NCBI RefSeq assembly: GCF_001766415.1
Contig: NZ_MKXO01000004.1
Location: 62,001-126,000, forward strand
Origin: Exiguobacterium aurantiacum
GTDB taxonomy: Bacteria > Bacillota > Bacilli > Exiguobacteriales > Exiguobacteriaceae
Direction of reading: 5' to 3'
DNA: 64,000 bases
Part shown: piece after piece, positions 52,412 through 63,814 of the stretch
Layout: the number at the start of each line of letters is the position of its first letter
Position numbering within the stretch: position 1 is the stretch's first letter
Made by a program: the position numbers and the translations under genes
The notes under the pieces: generated by a model
Seen by the model: the letters and a program-made list of their open reading frames with translations, nothing else
What the model was told of the DNA's origin: nothing
Databases searched by the model: none

Positions 52412-55285
52412 ATGGCTGAAAAGAAAAATGCGATCGTCATCAAAGGGGCGCGCGTCAACAACTTGAAAAACATTGATATCGATATCCCCCGTGACCAGCT
52501 CGTCGTCTTGACGGGTCTGTCGGGATCAGGGAAGTCATCGCTCGCATTCGATACGATCTACGCCGAAGGGCAACGCCGTTACGTCGAGAGCCTGTCGGCA
52601 TACGCCCGTCAGTTCCTCGGACAGATGGACAAGCCGGACGTCGATACGATCGAAGGGTTGAGCCCGGCCATCTCGATCGACCAGAAGACGACGAGCCGGA
52701 ACCCGCGCTCGACCGTCGGGACGGTGACGGAGATCTATGACTACTTACGACTCTTGTTCGCCCGCATCGGGAAACCCGTCTGCCCACGCCACGGCATCGA
52801 GATCTCAAGCCAGACGATCTCACAGATGGTCGACCAAGTGATGGAGCTCCCGGAGAAGACGCGCCTGCAAATCTTGGCGCCGATCGTGTCGGGACGGAAA
52901 GGCACGCACGTCAAAGTGTTCGACTCGCTCAAAAAAGAAGGGTTCGTCCGTGTCCGCGTCAACGGGGAAACGATCGAACTGACTGATGACATCGAGCTCG
53001 ACAAGAACAAGAAACATTCGATTGAAGTCGTCGTCGACCGGCTCGTCGTCCGCGCTGACGTCGAAGGCCGCCTCGCCGATTCACTCGAGACGGCACTCCG
53101 CCTCGCGGACGGCCGCGCCATCATCGACAAGATGGACGGGACCGAGTTGTTGTTTAGCGAACACCATGCTTGCCCGATCTGTGGCTTCTCGATCGGTGAG
53201 CTCGAGCCGCGCATGTTCTCGTTCAACTCACCGTTCGGGGCCTGCCCGACGTGTGACGGTCTCGGTACGAAACTCGACGTCGACCCGGAGCTCGTCATCC
53301 CAGACCCGTCGAAGACGCTGAAAGAAGGAGCGGTCGTCGCATGGCAGCCGACGAGCTCGCAATATTATCCGCAGCTGCTCGCCTCGATGTGTCAGCATTT
53401 CGACATCGACATGGACGTGCCGTTCGAACGGCTGTCAAAACGTGACCAAGACCTCGTCTTGCACGGGACGGAAGAAGAATCGTTCTTGTTCCGCTACGAG
53501 AACGATTTCGGCCAAGTCCGGACGAACACGATCTTTTTTGAAGGGGTGCTCCGCAACATCGAGCGCCGCTATAAAGAGACGACGTCGGATTACATCCGGG
53601 AACAGATGGAGACGTATATGGCGACGCACGCCTGCCCGACGTGTGACGGCTATCGCTTGAAAGAAGAGACGCTCGCCGTCAAGATCACCGACCGCCACAT
53701 CGGGGAAGTGACGACACTCTCGGTCGAGCATGCGCTCGCCTTGTTCGAGTCGCTCATGGACGAACTGAGCGAAAAAGATATCGCCATCGCCCGGCTCATC
53801 TTGCAAGAAATCAAAGAACGGCTCAGCTTCCTGAACAACGTCGGTCTCGACTACTTGACGTTGTCGCGGGCGGCCGGGACGTTATCAGGCGGGGAAGCAC
53901 AGCGGATCCGTCTAGCCACGCAAATCGGATCGCGGCTGACCGGCGTCTTGTACGTCTTGGACGAGCCGTCGATCGGGTTGCACCAGCGTGACAACGACCG
54001 CTTGATCGCGACGCTCAAACAGATGCGCGACATCGGCAATACGCTCATCGTCGTCGAGCATGACGAGGACACGATGATGGCGGCCGACTACTTGATCGAC
54101 ATCGGACCTGGCGCCGGAGAGCACGGCGGAGAAGTCATCGCCGCTGGCACACCGAAACAGATTATGAAGAACCGAAAGTCGCTCACCGGTCAATACTTGT
54201 CCGGGAAACGGTTCATCCCGCTGCCGGCCGAGCGCAAAGTGCCGGACGAGCGTTTCATCAGGATCGTCAAAGCAGCAGAGAACAACTTGAAAGAGGTCGA
54301 CGTATCGATCCCGCTCGGTATGTTCATCGCCGTCACCGGTGTCTCCGGCTCCGGGAAGTCGACGCTCATCAACGAGATCCTGTACAAGTCGCTCGCGCAC
54401 CATATTAACCGCGCCAAAGCGAAGCCAGGGAAGCATAAGACGATCGAAGGGCTTGACCAGATCGATAAAGTCATCGATATCGACCAGTCGCCGATCGGAC
54501 GGACGCCGCGGTCGAACCCGGCGACGTATACGGGTGTGTTCGATGACATTCGTGACGTGTTCGCGTCGACGAACGAGGCGAAGATGCGCGGTTACAAGAA
54601 AGGCCGCTTCAGTTTCAACGTCAAAGGCGGACGCTGTGAGGCGTGCCGCGGGGACGGGATCATCAAAATCGAGATGCACTTCCTTCCAGACGTTTACGTC
54701 CCGTGTGAGATCTGTCATGGCAAACGCTACAACCGGGAGACGCTCGAAGTGAAGTATAAAGGCAAGACGATCGCCGACGTGCTCGACATGACGATCGAGG
54801 AAGGACTCGACTTCTTTGACAAGATTCCGAAAATCAAGCGGAAGATCCAGACGATTTCTGACGTCGGCCTCGGCTACATGAAGCTCGGACAACCGGCGAC
54901 CGAACTGTCGGGCGGGGAAGCGCAACGCGTCAAGCTCGCGTCTGAGCTGCACAAACGTTCGACCGGCAAGACGATCTACATCTTGGACGAGCCGACGACC
55001 GGTCTTCACGTCGACGATATCGCCCGGTTGTTAATCGTATTGCAGCGCCTCGTCGAGAACGGGGACACGGTGCTCGTCATCGAGCATAACTTAGACGTCA
55101 TCAAGTCGGCCGACTACTTGATCGACCTCGGACCTGAAGGCGGGGACGGCGGCGGCGCGATCGTCGCGACCGGGACGCCGGAAGAAGTCGCCGAAGTCAC
55201 GGCGTCGTACACCGGCAAGTATTTGAAACCGGTGCTCGAACGCGATGCGGCCCGGGCCAAACCGAAAGCAGGAAAAAAGAAATAA
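52412..55285 (+). CDS. uvrA: UvrA, excision nuclease subunit A
   Basis: 957-residue dimeric ATPase that finds DNA lesions and loads UvrB. Two ABC modules: Walker [16 protein letters not shown] and [14 protein letters not shown]; signatures [12 protein letters not shown] and [12 protein letters not shown]. Zinc modules are at [14 protein letters not shown] to CPTC and CEACRGDG to CEIC. The ATG is directly after the uvrB stop. A lysine-rich tail ends the protein. Confidence 0.98.
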   Translation: MAEKKNAIVIKGARVNNLKNIDIDIPRDQLVVLTGLSGSGKSSLAFDTIYAEGQRRYVESLSAYARQFLGQMDKPDVDTIEGLSPAISIDQKTTSRNPRSTVGTVTEIYDYLRLLFARIGKPVCPRHGIEISSQTISQMVDQVMELPEKTRLQILAPIVSGRKGTHVKVFDSLKKEGFVRVRVNGETIELTDDIELDKNKKHSIEVVVDRLVVRADVEGRLADSLETALRLADGRAIIDKMDGTELLFSEHHACPICGFSIGELEPRMFSFNSPFGACPTCDGLGTKLDVDPELVIPDPSKTLKEGAVVAWQPTSSQYYPQLLASMCQHFDIDMDVPFERLSKRDQDLVLHGTEEESFLFRYENDFGQVRTNTIFFEGVLRNIERRYKETTSDYIREQMETYMATHACPTCDGYRLKEETLAVKITDRHIGEVTTLSVEHALALFESLMDELSEKDIAIARLILQEIKERLSFLNNVGLDYLTLSRAAGTLSGGEAQRIRLATQIGSRLTGVLYVLDEPSIGLHQRDNDRLIATLKQMRDIGNTLIVVEHDEDTMMAADYLIDIGPGAGEHGGEVIAAGTPKQIMKNRKSLTGQYLSGKRFIPLPAERKVPDERFIRIVKAAENNLKEVDVSIPLGMFIAVTGVSGSGKSTLINEILYKSLAHHINRAKAKPGKHKTIEGLDQIDKVIDIDQSPIGRTPRSNPATYTGVFDDIRDVFASTNEAKMRGYKKGRFSFNVKGGRCEACRGDGIIKIEMHFLPDVYVPCEICHGKRYNRETLEVKYKGKTIADVLDMTIEEGLDFFDKIPKIKRKIQTISDVGLGYMKLGQPATELSGGEAQRVKLASELHKRSTGKTIYILDEPTTGLHVDDIARLLIVLQRLVENGDTVLVIEHNLDVIKSADYLIDLGPEGGDGGGAIVATGTPEEVAEVTASYTGKYLKPVLERDAARAKPKAGKKK

Positions 55286-55349
55286 GTATAGAAATGTTTA
55301 GAAACGGGAACATGATTGACGTGTAACCAAATCGAAGGGGGAAACGAAC

Positions 55350-56537
55350 GTGAAACAAGAAATGCGTGAACTGATTCTCCAGCAAGTGAAAGATGGCAAA
55401 CTGACGATCGAGGAAGGGATGACCCAACTCGAACGGCTCGAGAAGTTGGAGCCGGAGCGTATCCAAGCGCTTGAAGAGCATCAAGAGACGGAGAAGGTCG
55501 ATGCCTACTCGGTCGAGTCGCTCACGACGAAACTGACGTCAGCGGTCGATGGACTCGTGACGAAACTTCGCGACAGCGATTTCTCGTTCAGCTCGAACTT
55601 CGGGCCGGAAGTGACGTACTCGAAATCGTTCCCGTTCACCGGGAAAGACATTTTGCTCGACTTGTTCAACGCCTCGGCGACGATCGTCTCGTCGGACCAC
55701 GACGAGTGTGAACTGATCGTCACCGGACGTCCGCTCCGGCAGCAAGACGCGGACAAAGCGCTCGAACAGCTCCAGTCGGCCGTCAAACATTCGGTCATCG
55801 GCGACCGTCTCGTCATCTCACTTCGTGACAAGCTCGTCCGGGCCCACGTCGAACTGTACGTCCCGCATCATCATTTCGACCACTTGAACGTCCAAACGTT
55901 GAACGGTGAAGTCCGTGCCGACGGGATCGACGTCGAGAGCTTCCGCGTCCAGACGGCGAACGGCCGCGTCGTGCTTCACGAGGTGCACGCTTCAGAGATC
56001 CTCGTCAACACGGGCAATGGTACGGTCGAGGTCGAAGCGACCGAGTCTGAGCTCGTCCACGTCCGGACCGGTAACGGTTCTGTCATCGTGAACGGGAAGT
56101 ATGACAAGGCCTCGCTCAAGACCGGGAACGGCAACATCCGCGCCGAACTCGCGACGGCGCGTCCGGCCAAGTTCGAAATCGCTTCGCTCGCCGGGAACAT
56201 CCGACTCGTCTTGCCGCACGGCGTCGAGATCGAAGGCGAGCTCGAGACGAACTTCGGTGGGCTCCACTGTAACTTGGACGACCTCGAGATCGTCCGCGAC
56301 CGTAAAGACGTCGCCCAGCGTCGTCTCGAGTTCTTATCAGGCCGTGGTCAGACGCCGCGCATCGAAGTCGAGGCCGGTACGCGTACTGGTACGATCGACC
56401 TCGAGCACGGTTCACTCCACACGCCGTCGACGTTCCTCGAAGAAGACAAGCACGAACCGACGGAACCGAATGATCCGGTCGACCCGGTCAACCCGGTCAA
56501 CCCGGCCGACTTGAACAACCCGTTCCATCAGCAATGA
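55350..56537 (+). CDS. yvlB: YvlB/LiaX-like protein (SHOCT-like plus DUF4097)
   Basis: 395 residues. A SHOCT-like N-terminus (about 1-45; LILQQVKDGKLTIEEGMTQL) precedes a right-handed beta-repeat DUF4097 domain (about 140-345; repeated N-G-x-V pattern such as TLNGEVRADG, TANGRVVLHE, TGNGTVEVEA, TGNGSVIVNG). The proline-rich tail has short DPVNPVNP repeats. YvlB and LiaX respond to cell-envelope stress; yvlAB lie next to uvrAB in B. subtilis. GTG start with AAGGGGG 9 nt upstream. Confidence 0.85.
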   Translation: MKQEMRELILQQVKDGKLTIEEGMTQLERLEKLEPERIQALEEHQETEKVDAYSVESLTTKLTSAVDGLVTKLRDSDFSFSSNFGPEVTYSKSFPFTGKDILLDLFNASATIVSSDHDECELIVTGRPLRQQDADKALEQLQSAVKHSVIGDRLVISLRDKLVRAHVELYVPHHHFDHLNVQTLNGEVRADGIDVESFRVQTANGRVVLHEVHASEILVNTGNGTVEVEATESELVHVRTGNGSVIVNGKYDKASLKTGNGNIRAELATARPAKFEIASLAGNIRLVLPHGVEIEGELETNFGGLHCNLDDLEIVRDRKDVAQRRLEFLSGRGQTPRIEVEAGTRTGTIDLEHGSLHTPSTFLEEDKHEPTEPNDPVDPVNPVNPADLNNPFHQQ

Positions 56538-56541
56538 CAAT

Positions 56542-56576
56542 CAACCCCGAAGGCGAGCGCCTTCGGGGTTGTTTTT
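56542..56576 (+). terminator. yvlB terminator
   Basis: CAACCCCGAAGGCG and CGCCTTCGGGGTTG pair exactly over 14 bp around AG; five T's follow. Confidence 0.9.
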
Positions 56577-56593
56577 GTAAAGCGTGAATCATA

Positions 56594-56623
56594 AGAAGCC
56601 CGAAGGCGATTGCCTCCGGGCTT
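56594..56623 (-). terminator. Terminator of the small membrane protein (minus strand)
   Basis: AAGCCCGAAGGC and GCCTCCGGGCTT pair with one G-T pair around GATT. On the minus strand it is followed by the T-containing CTTCTTATG, so termination may be partial. Confidence 0.65.
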
Positions 56624-56630
56624 TGTCACG

Positions 56631-56987
56631 TCATAAATTCATTTCGTTCTCGAACTGTTCCCATTCCATCATCGGGGCGTCATACAACGTGAACGAGCCG
56701 ATGATAAAGAGGATAAACAGAATCGGTCCAGCGATGAGTAGGAAGATCCCGAGGTTCCGCATTTTTTTCGAGCGGTTCCAGTAGAAGATGATGGCGACGA
56801 TCATCGAAAGTAACGAGCCGGACAAGAAGACACCGACGATGTTCAGGATGAACAACAGGAGCACCGTCTCGTTCTTCGTCGTCGCATATTCGCGCCACAT
56901 GTCGATGAGCGACTTGATCAGATAGACGAGCGCCGCGATCCCGACGATGAAAATAAAGACGATGGCAATCCAAAAGAGTGCGTCCAT
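56631..56987 (-). CDS. Small hypothetical membrane protein
   Basis: 118 residues, three membrane segments (about 5-28, 43-68, 77-100) and a short acidic C-terminal tail (MEWEQFENEMNL). No family recognised. It stands alone between convergent yvlB and divergent hprK. SD AAGGAGG precedes the ATG. Confidence 0.7.
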   Translation of the reverse strand: MDALFWIAIVFIFIVGIAALVYLIKSLIDMWREYATTKNETVLLLFILNIVGVFLSGSLLSMIVAIIFYWNRSKKMRNLGIFLLIAGPILFILFIIGSFTLYDAPMMEWEQFENEMNL

Positions 56988-57143
56988 TTTGTTTCACCTC
57001 CTTATAAACTTCTATACCCGTTCTAAGCAATTGCCACAAATTAGTTTCATTCCTTTTGAATTGACAAGTTTTGGCTCACTTTTCATTAACGCTTCTCATG
57101 AGGAGCTATGATACAATAATGAGCGTGAAAGGGGCAGATACTT

Positions 57144-58082
57144 ATGCAAAATATCGTACGCACGGCTCAACTCGTTGAGCGCTTCAAGCTTCAAGTCATT
57201 TCCGGGGAAGAAGGGCTTCACCGTCCTGTCGCCACACCGGACCTCAGTCGACCAGGACTCGTCCTCGCCGGCTACTATACGCACTATGCGAAGAATCGTC
57301 TCCAAGTGCTCGGCAAGACGGAGCTCACGTTTTACGCGAGCCTGTCTGAAGAAAGCCGGCGCGAGCGTGCCAAAATTCTTTGCACGGAGTCGACACCGGG
57401 CATTCTCATCACGCGCGGCTTCGACATCCCAATCGAGATCGAGGAAGAGGCCGAGGCGGCAAACGTTCCGCTCATGCGCACGAACGCGGTGACGACGTCG
57501 ATCGAGTCACAGATCACGAACTTCCTCGAGATGGAACTCGCACCGATGACGGCGATGCACGGCGTCCTCGTCGACATTTACGGTGTCGGCGTCCTCATCA
57601 AAGGACAGAGCGGCGTCGGTAAATCCGAGACCGCGCTCGAGCTCGTCAAGCGGGGCCACCGTCTCGTCGCCGACGACTCGGTCGAGATCCGGCAGACGGG
57701 CGACCAGCTGCTCGTCGGGTCGGCACCAAAACTGATCCGCCACTTGCTCGAGATTCGCGGGATCGGCATCATCGACGTGATGACGCTGTTCGGAGCGGGC
57801 GCCGTCCGTTCGCACAAAAAGATCAGCTTGATCATCAACCTCGAGAACTGGGACGCCGGCAAAGTGTATGACCGCGTTGGGCTCGACCATAACACGATGA
57901 AGATCATCGACAGTGAAGTGCCGCTACTCACGATCCCGGTCCGTCCGGGACGCAACTTGGCCGTCATCGTCGAAGTCGCGGCGATGAACTATCGCCTGCA
58001 AAACATGGGCATCAACACGGCGGAAGAGTTCGCCGAACGACTCGCCAACGCGATCCACGATAACGAAGGGGACATGGAATGA
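57144..58082 (+). CDS. hprK: HPr kinase/phosphorylase
   Basis: 312-residue enzyme that phosphorylates and dephosphorylates HPr at Ser46, the signal for CcpA. Walker A is GQSGVGKS (154-161); the signature [20 protein letters not shown] is intact. The stop overlaps the lgt start (ATGA). Targets of this signal in the window include the cre-like sites before malP and glpF. A TATGAT-like -10 lies upstream near 57108. Confidence 0.98.
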   Translation: MQNIVRTAQLVERFKLQVISGEEGLHRPVATPDLSRPGLVLAGYYTHYAKNRLQVLGKTELTFYASLSEESRRERAKILCTESTPGILITRGFDIPIEIEEEAEAANVPLMRTNAVTTSIESQITNFLEMELAPMTAMHGVLVDIYGVGVLIKGQSGVGKSETALELVKRGHRLVADDSVEIRQTGDQLLVGSAPKLIRHLLEIRGIGIIDVMTLFGAGAVRSHKKISLIINLENWDAGKVYDRVGLDHNTMKIIDSEVPLLTIPVRPGRNLAVIVEVAAMNYRLQNMGINTAEEFAERLANAIHDNEGDME

Positions 58083-58900
58083 TGGTGGAGCCGACGTTTG
58101 ACCGCGTAGCGTTCGAGATCGGGTCGCTCCCGATCTATTGGTACGGCATGATCATCGCCTTCGGAGCGATGCTCGGTCTCGTCCTCGCCTTGTTTGAGGC
58201 GAAGCGACTCAATTATGATTCGGAGCGGGTCGTCGACGTCATCATCTGGGCGATCCCGATCAGTATCGTCTTCGCCCGGATTTACTATGTCGTGTTCCAA
58301 TGGGATTACTACAGCCAAAACCTCGGGCAGATCATCGATATCCGTCAAGGCGGGATCGCGATTCACGGGGCCATCTTCGGCGCCTTGCTCGTCGTCATCA
58401 TCTACTCGATGCGTAAATCGATGTCGTTTTGGAAAGTGACCGACATCCTCGCGCCATCGCTCTTGCTCGGTCAAGCGATCGGCCGTTGGGGCAACTTCAT
58501 GAACCAAGAGGCGCACGGGTCTGAGACGACGAGCCGGTTTTTGAAAGAGACGTTGTTGTTACCGGACTGGATCGTCAACCAGATGTATATCGACGGGGCG
58601 TACTACTTGCCGACGTTCTTGTTCGAGAGCGTCTGGAACATCCTCGGCGTCATCTTGCTCGTCGTTTGGCGCATGGTCGGCAATCCACCGCGCGGCTATA
58701 TCTTCTTGTCGTACCTCGTCTGGTACTCGATCGGTCGCTTCTATATCGAGGGACTCCGTACGGACAGCCTCATGGCCGGTGATCTACGGACGGCACAGCT
58801 CGTCTCGATCGCGATGATCGTGTTCGGGATCGTGATGATGGTGTTGCGCCGGAAAGCGAAGCGGTACGATGACCCTTCTGAGAAAGGACTGTTTGATTGA
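58079..58900 (+). CDS. lgt: Prolipoprotein diacylglyceryl transferase
   Basis: 273 residues with about seven membrane segments. Attaches diacylglycerol to lipobox cysteines, for example those of CccB and the 22383 lipoprotein. The signature [13 protein letters not shown] is present. Overlaps hprK by 4 nt; ppaX follows with 1-nt overlap, so all three are one unit. Confidence 0.97.
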   Translation: MMVEPTFDRVAFEIGSLPIYWYGMIIAFGAMLGLVLALFEAKRLNYDSERVVDVIIWAIPISIVFARIYYVVFQWDYYSQNLGQIIDIRQGGIAIHGAIFGALLVVIIYSMRKSMSFWKVTDILAPSLLLGQAIGRWGNFMNQEAHGSETTSRFLKETLLLPDWIVNQMYIDGAYYLPTFLFESVWNILGVILLVVWRMVGNPPRGYIFLSYLVWYSIGRFYIEGLRTDSLMAGDLRTAQLVSIAMIVFGIVMMVLRRKAKRYDDPSEKGLFD

Positions 58901-59550
58901 TGGATACGATTTTATTTGATTTAGATGGTACGTTGCTCGATACGAACCCGCTCATCCTTGCGAGTTTTCGTCATACGCTCGGGTATTACTTCCCGAACGA
59001 GACGTATCGGGACGAAGATATTTTCCCGTTCATCGGACCGACGCTCGAGAAGTCGTTCAAAGCGCTCAATGAACCGGAATGGAAAGAGATGCAGGCGTTC
59101 TATCGCAGCTTCAACATCGCCATGCACGACGCGCTCGTCGCCGAATATCCTGGCGTGATCGAAGGACTGCATCGTCTGCACACCAAAGGCTATAAGATGG
59201 GCATCGTCACATCGAAAGGCCGGCCGGTCGTCGAACACGGACTTCGCCTGTTCAACATCGACCACTTGTTTGGTGTCGTCGTCACGGCTGACGACGTCGA
59301 AAACGAGAAACCGCACGCCGAGCCGGTCGAGCAGGCGCTGCGCGCGCTCGGTTCGACACCGGAGCGGGCCGTCATGGTCGGGGACAACGACACGGACATC
59401 TTCAGCGGCAAAAACGCCGGCACGAAGACGGTCGCCGTCGGTTGGGCCTTGAAGGGCCGGGCGTTCTTAGAGACGCTCGAGCCTGACGTCATCATCGAGT
59501 CGATGGAGCACTTCGAGACGTGGCTCGACGAGGTCACGGTCAATGCGTAA
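58900..59550 (+). CDS. ppaX: PpaX-type pyrophosphatase (HAD)
   Basis: 216 residues. HAD motifs: FDLDGTLLDT (nucleophile Asp near residue 8), then TSKGRP, and GDNDTDI. In B. subtilis PpaX hydrolyses the pyrophosphate released by HprK when it dephosphorylates Ser-P HPr. ATG 58900 overlaps the lgt stop; the TTG at 58897 is the other start. Confidence 0.93.
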   Translation: MDTILFDLDGTLLDTNPLILASFRHTLGYYFPNETYRDEDIFPFIGPTLEKSFKALNEPEWKEMQAFYRSFNIAMHDALVAEYPGVIEGLHRLHTKGYKMGIVTSKGRPVVEHGLRLFNIDHLFGVVVTADDVENEKPHAEPVEQALRALGSTPERAVMVGDNDTDIFSGKNAGTKTVAVGWALKGRAFLETLEPDVIIESMEHFETWLDEVTVNA

Positions 59551-60025
59551 GACGGAACGGTATCATCTGGACGGGCCCAACCCGCTCTGGCAGATGTATC
59601 GGACGATCCGCTTCTTGCGCGTCTTCAAAAATACGACGGTCGTCCTCGTCGGGCGTTACTTCCCGTCCGTCAAGGCGAAGCGTTGGCTGTACCGGAACTT
59701 CCTCGGGATGAAGATCGGGGAGTATAGCGCCCTCGCCCTCATGGTGACGCCTGACGTCATGTTCCCGGAGCGGATCACGATCGGACGCAACACGGTCATC
59801 GGCTTCAACACGACGATCCTCTGTCACGAATACCTCGTCGACGAGTATCGGATCGGTGACGTTCGGATCGGTGACGACGTCTTGATCGGGGCGAACGTGA
59901 CGATCTTGCCGGGCATCACGATCGGTGACAAGGCGGTCGTCGGAGCCGGTGCCGTCGTGCATCGAGACGTTTTGCCTGGTGAACGCGTCGTCGGCGCCAA
60001 ATTGCAAACCGTAGACACGAAATAG
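59543..60025 (+). CDS. yvoF: Left-handed beta-helix acyltransferase (YvoF type)
   Basis: 160 residues with hexapeptide repeats (ITIGRNTVIGFNTTIL, VRIGDDVLIGANVTILPGIT, IGDKAVVGAGAVV). It should transfer an acyl group from acyl-CoA, but the acceptor is unknown. Overlaps ppaX by 8 nt and closes the hprK operon, as in B. subtilis. Terminator 64 nt beyond the stop. Confidence 0.88.
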   Translation: MRKTERYHLDGPNPLWQMYRTIRFLRVFKNTTVVLVGRYFPSVKAKRWLYRNFLGMKIGEYSALALMVTPDVMFPERITIGRNTVIGFNTTILCHEYLVDEYRIGDVRIGDDVLIGANVTILPGITIGDKAVVGAGAVVHRDVLPGERVVGAKLQTVDTK

Positions 60026-60088
60026 ACACAATTTAGCGCGAAATCATTTCAAGCTGTTCGATTGGTCTTCGTGTGAAAAATACTTGAG

Positions 60089-60124
60089 CGGTATCACTTT
60101 ATTTGAAGGTGATGCCGTTTTTTT
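60089..60124 (+). terminator. Terminator of the hprK-lgt-ppaX-yvoF operon
   Basis: CGGTATCAC (60089-60097) and GTGATGCCG (60109-60117) pair over 9 bp with one G-T pair; seven T's follow. Confidence 0.82.
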
Positions 60125-60321
60125 GTGTCGTGTCGCGAGGTGAGCCGTCATGTATATTTTTGTCGAAAAACAATTGTCAGACCTAGTAAAATATATTCAT
60201 TATAGAAGGAATATAGTCCCGATTTTTTTAAACTTTTTCGGTTGCCCTCATGGATTGAGTGCGGTATTCTTAATCCTGCAACTAAAAAAAGATACTAGAG
60301 ACGATGTGGAGGATTTAGAAT

Positions 60322-61794
60322 ATGGAAGCGAACTATGAAGCACTAATGACGCTACCCGAACCAGAATCTCCGCTTGCTGCGGAGCTCCACTACTATAGAG
60401 GTCGTCGAGCGTTACGAGAAGGTCGCCTAGATGAAGCGACTTTTTTCATGGCTGAAGCAACTGCTGCGGCAGTCCATCGCGTCGATTACCACAAACAGTA
60501 CGCTGAACTGTTATTCGAAGTAGGGGAGGTCTACCACGCCAACGATGTGTGGAAACGGGTATTAGAACTCGACCAAACGGCGACAGAGGCACTTTATCAC
60601 CTCGCGAGCAACTGCGCCTATATCTCACAGTACGAAGAAGCGGCCACGTATGCGAGCCGCTATCTTGAACAGGAAGCGCACGGTCGTTACGCGGAATCGG
60701 TCCAATCCCTTCTCGAACTGATCGAGCTTGAACAAGAGCTCGAAGACGAAGAAGAGGACGAGTTGATCACGTGGCACACCGAGGCGCAGCAACACATCGA
60801 CAAAGGTCGGCTCTTCGCCGCCAAGTCGACGCTCGAGCGCTTGATCGATCAATATCCGACGTTTTGGCCGGCGTTCAACAATTTGGCCATCGTCCACTTT
60901 TACCTCGGCAACGACGAATCGGCGTTCGAGACGCTCGAGTACGTCCTCGACCAAAATCCGGGCAACTTGCATGCGATCTTGAACACGATTCTTCTATTAC
61001 ATGAGGCCGGACAGTCGGAAGCGGCGCTGCAACTGTCGGTCCCGCTCACACGCGTCCGTCCGATCCAATTTGAATTGCGCTACAAGCTCGCTACGACGCT
61101 AGCTCTCGTCGGCCAGTACGACCATGCCTACGAAGAACTGCGTCTATTGAAAGAACGCGGCTTCCGTGGCGACTCACTGTTCGGGCATTGGCTCAGCGTA
61201 TCCGCCTACAAGACAGGACGTTCTGAAGAAGCGGCTACCTATTTGAACAGTGACGAGTTGAAACAGTTTGAAGAGAAAAATCCGTTCGATATCCGCGACA
61301 ACCTCGAGTTCCGCTCGGCGCTCGTCCAAGGTCTGCGCCAAGAGGAAGACACGGCCCGCATCGAGATCATTCGGATCATCTCCAAGCTCGCCGATGACGA
61401 AGCGTTCGAGGCGCTCGCCTTGACGAACGGATTGACCGATAACGAGACGGTGATCTCGTTCGCCGAAAAGTGTCGCGCTGAAATTTGCGGTTCTTCGTTC
61501 ACGGGCGACGCCCGGATCGAACGAGGATACGCCGCCCTCGTCCTCGCCGAAACGGAAGTGACGGAAGCAGAACAGATGAGCCTCGACGGCGATTTCTATG
61601 AGCGCTTCTCGCGACTGCTGCTAGCGGGAGAAACGTTCGAAGACGTCACGGCATCGGCCGCGGCGCTCGTCTGGATGTTTTACGCGAAACGCGAATCACT
61701 CCTGCTCGAGGAATGCGCCGATACGTTCGGCGTCTCGGTCGACACGCTCACCGGGACGATCCGGACGTTCAAGCGGACACTCGAGCAAGCATAA
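60322..61794 (+). CDS. yvcD: YvcD-type TPR repeat protein
   Basis: 490 residues made of tetratricopeptide-like helical pairs from about 20 to 300 (for example FWPAFNNLAIVHFYLGNDES, LGNDESAFETLEYVLDQNPG), with an acidic linker (about 135-150, LEDEEEDEL). The C-terminal part looks different, with a helical end (LLLEECADTFGVSVDTLTGT) like a short helix-turn-helix. Soluble scaffold or adaptor; partner unknown. Same place as yvcD before trxB in B. subtilis. SD GTGGAGG. Confidence 0.85.
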   Translation: MEANYEALMTLPEPESPLAAELHYYRGRRALREGRLDEATFFMAEATAAAVHRVDYHKQYAELLFEVGEVYHANDVWKRVLELDQTATEALYHLASNCAYISQYEEAATYASRYLEQEAHGRYAESVQSLLELIELEQELEDEEEDELITWHTEAQQHIDKGRLFAAKSTLERLIDQYPTFWPAFNNLAIVHFYLGNDESAFETLEYVLDQNPGNLHAILNTILLLHEAGQSEAALQLSVPLTRVRPIQFELRYKLATTLALVGQYDHAYEELRLLKERGFRGDSLFGHWLSVSAYKTGRSEEAATYLNSDELKQFEEKNPFDIRDNLEFRSALVQGLRQEEDTARIEIIRIISKLADDEAFEALALTNGLTDNETVISFAEKCRAEICGSSFTGDARIERGYAALVLAETEVTEAEQMSLDGDFYERFSRLLLAGETFEDVTASAAALVWMFYAKRESLLLEECADTFGVSVDTLTGTIRTFKRTLEQA

Positions 61795-61829
61795 AGATAG
61801 ACGATACCTCCCTAGGTTTCTTATACTGA

Positions 61830-62816
<987 letters not shown>

Positions 62817-62823
62817 CCAAGGC

Positions 62824-62863
62824 AGAAGGGATTGCGGGCAACCGCAATCCCTTCTCTTTTTTT
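62824..62863 (+). terminator. trxB terminator
   Basis: AGAAGGGATTGCGG and CCGCAATCCCTTCT pair exactly over 14 bp around GCAA; seven T's follow. Confidence 0.92.
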
Positions 62864-62940
62864 CGGGCGTTCGTTATACTGAGGATAAAAGAGAGCCGAA
62901 CACACGGCTCGGTTGTCAAATTTAAGGGGGCGTCAGCGAC

Positions 62941-63813
62941 ATGGAAGACTTTAAAGGATTAGAAGAATTGATCATCATCAGCGGGATGAGCGGGGCCGGT
63001 AAATCGGTCGCGATGAATAGCTTTGAGGACCTCGGCTATTTTTGCGTCGATAACTTGCCGCCGGTACTGTTGCCGCAGCTGATCGATGTCATCAGTTCGG
63101 TCCGTCCGAAGATCGCGGTCGCGATCGACACGCGCACGCCGGACTTCATCGATAGCTTGTTCATCGTCATCGATGATCTCGAACAAAAGAACGTGCACCC
63201 GCATCTGCTCTATCTCGACACACGGGACGACGTGCTCGTCCGTCGTTATAAAGAGACGCGCCGGTCGCATCCGCTCGCCCCGGAAGACGCACCGCTCGTC
63301 GGCATCAAGATGGAGCGCTCGCTGCTCGAAGGGTTCCGTGACCGGGCCCACACGCTCTACGATACGAGCGACTTGAAGCCGCAAATGCTCAAAGACCGGA
63401 TCTTGCTCCAGTTCAACGAGGAACGGATCCCGTTCACCGTCAACTTCATGTCGTTCGGCTTTAAGCACGGCGTGCCGCTCGACATCGACTTGTTGTTCGA
63501 CGTCCGCTTCATCACGAACCCGTTCTACATCCCGGAGCTAAGGCCGCTCACCGGGCAGACGGAAGCAGTCCAGACCTACGTCATGTCGCATCCTGAGGCG
63601 CGGGCGTTCTATAAAAAAGTGATCGACATGCTCGAGTTCCTGTTGCCGCAATATAAGCGGGAAGGGAAAGCGCAAGTCGTCGTCGCTTTCGGTTGCACGG
63701 GCGGGAAACACCGCTCGATCACGTTCGCTGAAAAAGTATCGGCCCATTTCGCCGAGCGCTACAACGTCAAGACCGTCCATCGCGACCTCGTCCACGCGAC
63801 GAAGGAGAAGTGA
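62941..63813 (+). CDS. rapZ: RapZ-family nucleotide-binding protein (YvcJ)
   Basis: 290-residue P-loop protein. Walker A GMSGAGKS (15-22), then [14 protein letters not shown] and the C-terminal domain ending [20 protein letters not shown]. In B. subtilis YvcJ hydrolyses ATP/GTP and affects competence; in enteric bacteria RapZ controls amino-sugar synthesis through small RNAs. SD AAGGGGG. yvcK follows after 1 nt. Confidence 0.96.
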   Translation: MEDFKGLEELIIISGMSGAGKSVAMNSFEDLGYFCVDNLPPVLLPQLIDVISSVRPKIAVAIDTRTPDFIDSLFIVIDDLEQKNVHPHLLYLDTRDDVLVRRYKETRRSHPLAPEDAPLVGIKMERSLLEGFRDRAHTLYDTSDLKPQMLKDRILLQFNEERIPFTVNFMSFGFKHGVPLDIDLLFDVRFITNPFYIPELRPLTGQTEAVQTYVMSHPEARAFYKKVIDMLEFLLPQYKREGKAQVVVAFGCTGGKHRSITFAEKVSAHFAERYNVKTVHRDLVHATKEK

Positions 63814-63814
63814 G

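Noticed and set aside
60150-60338. Open frame of 62 codons before the TPR gene
   Set aside because: No ribosome site at the start, composition like non-coding DNA, and it runs into the yvcD start.
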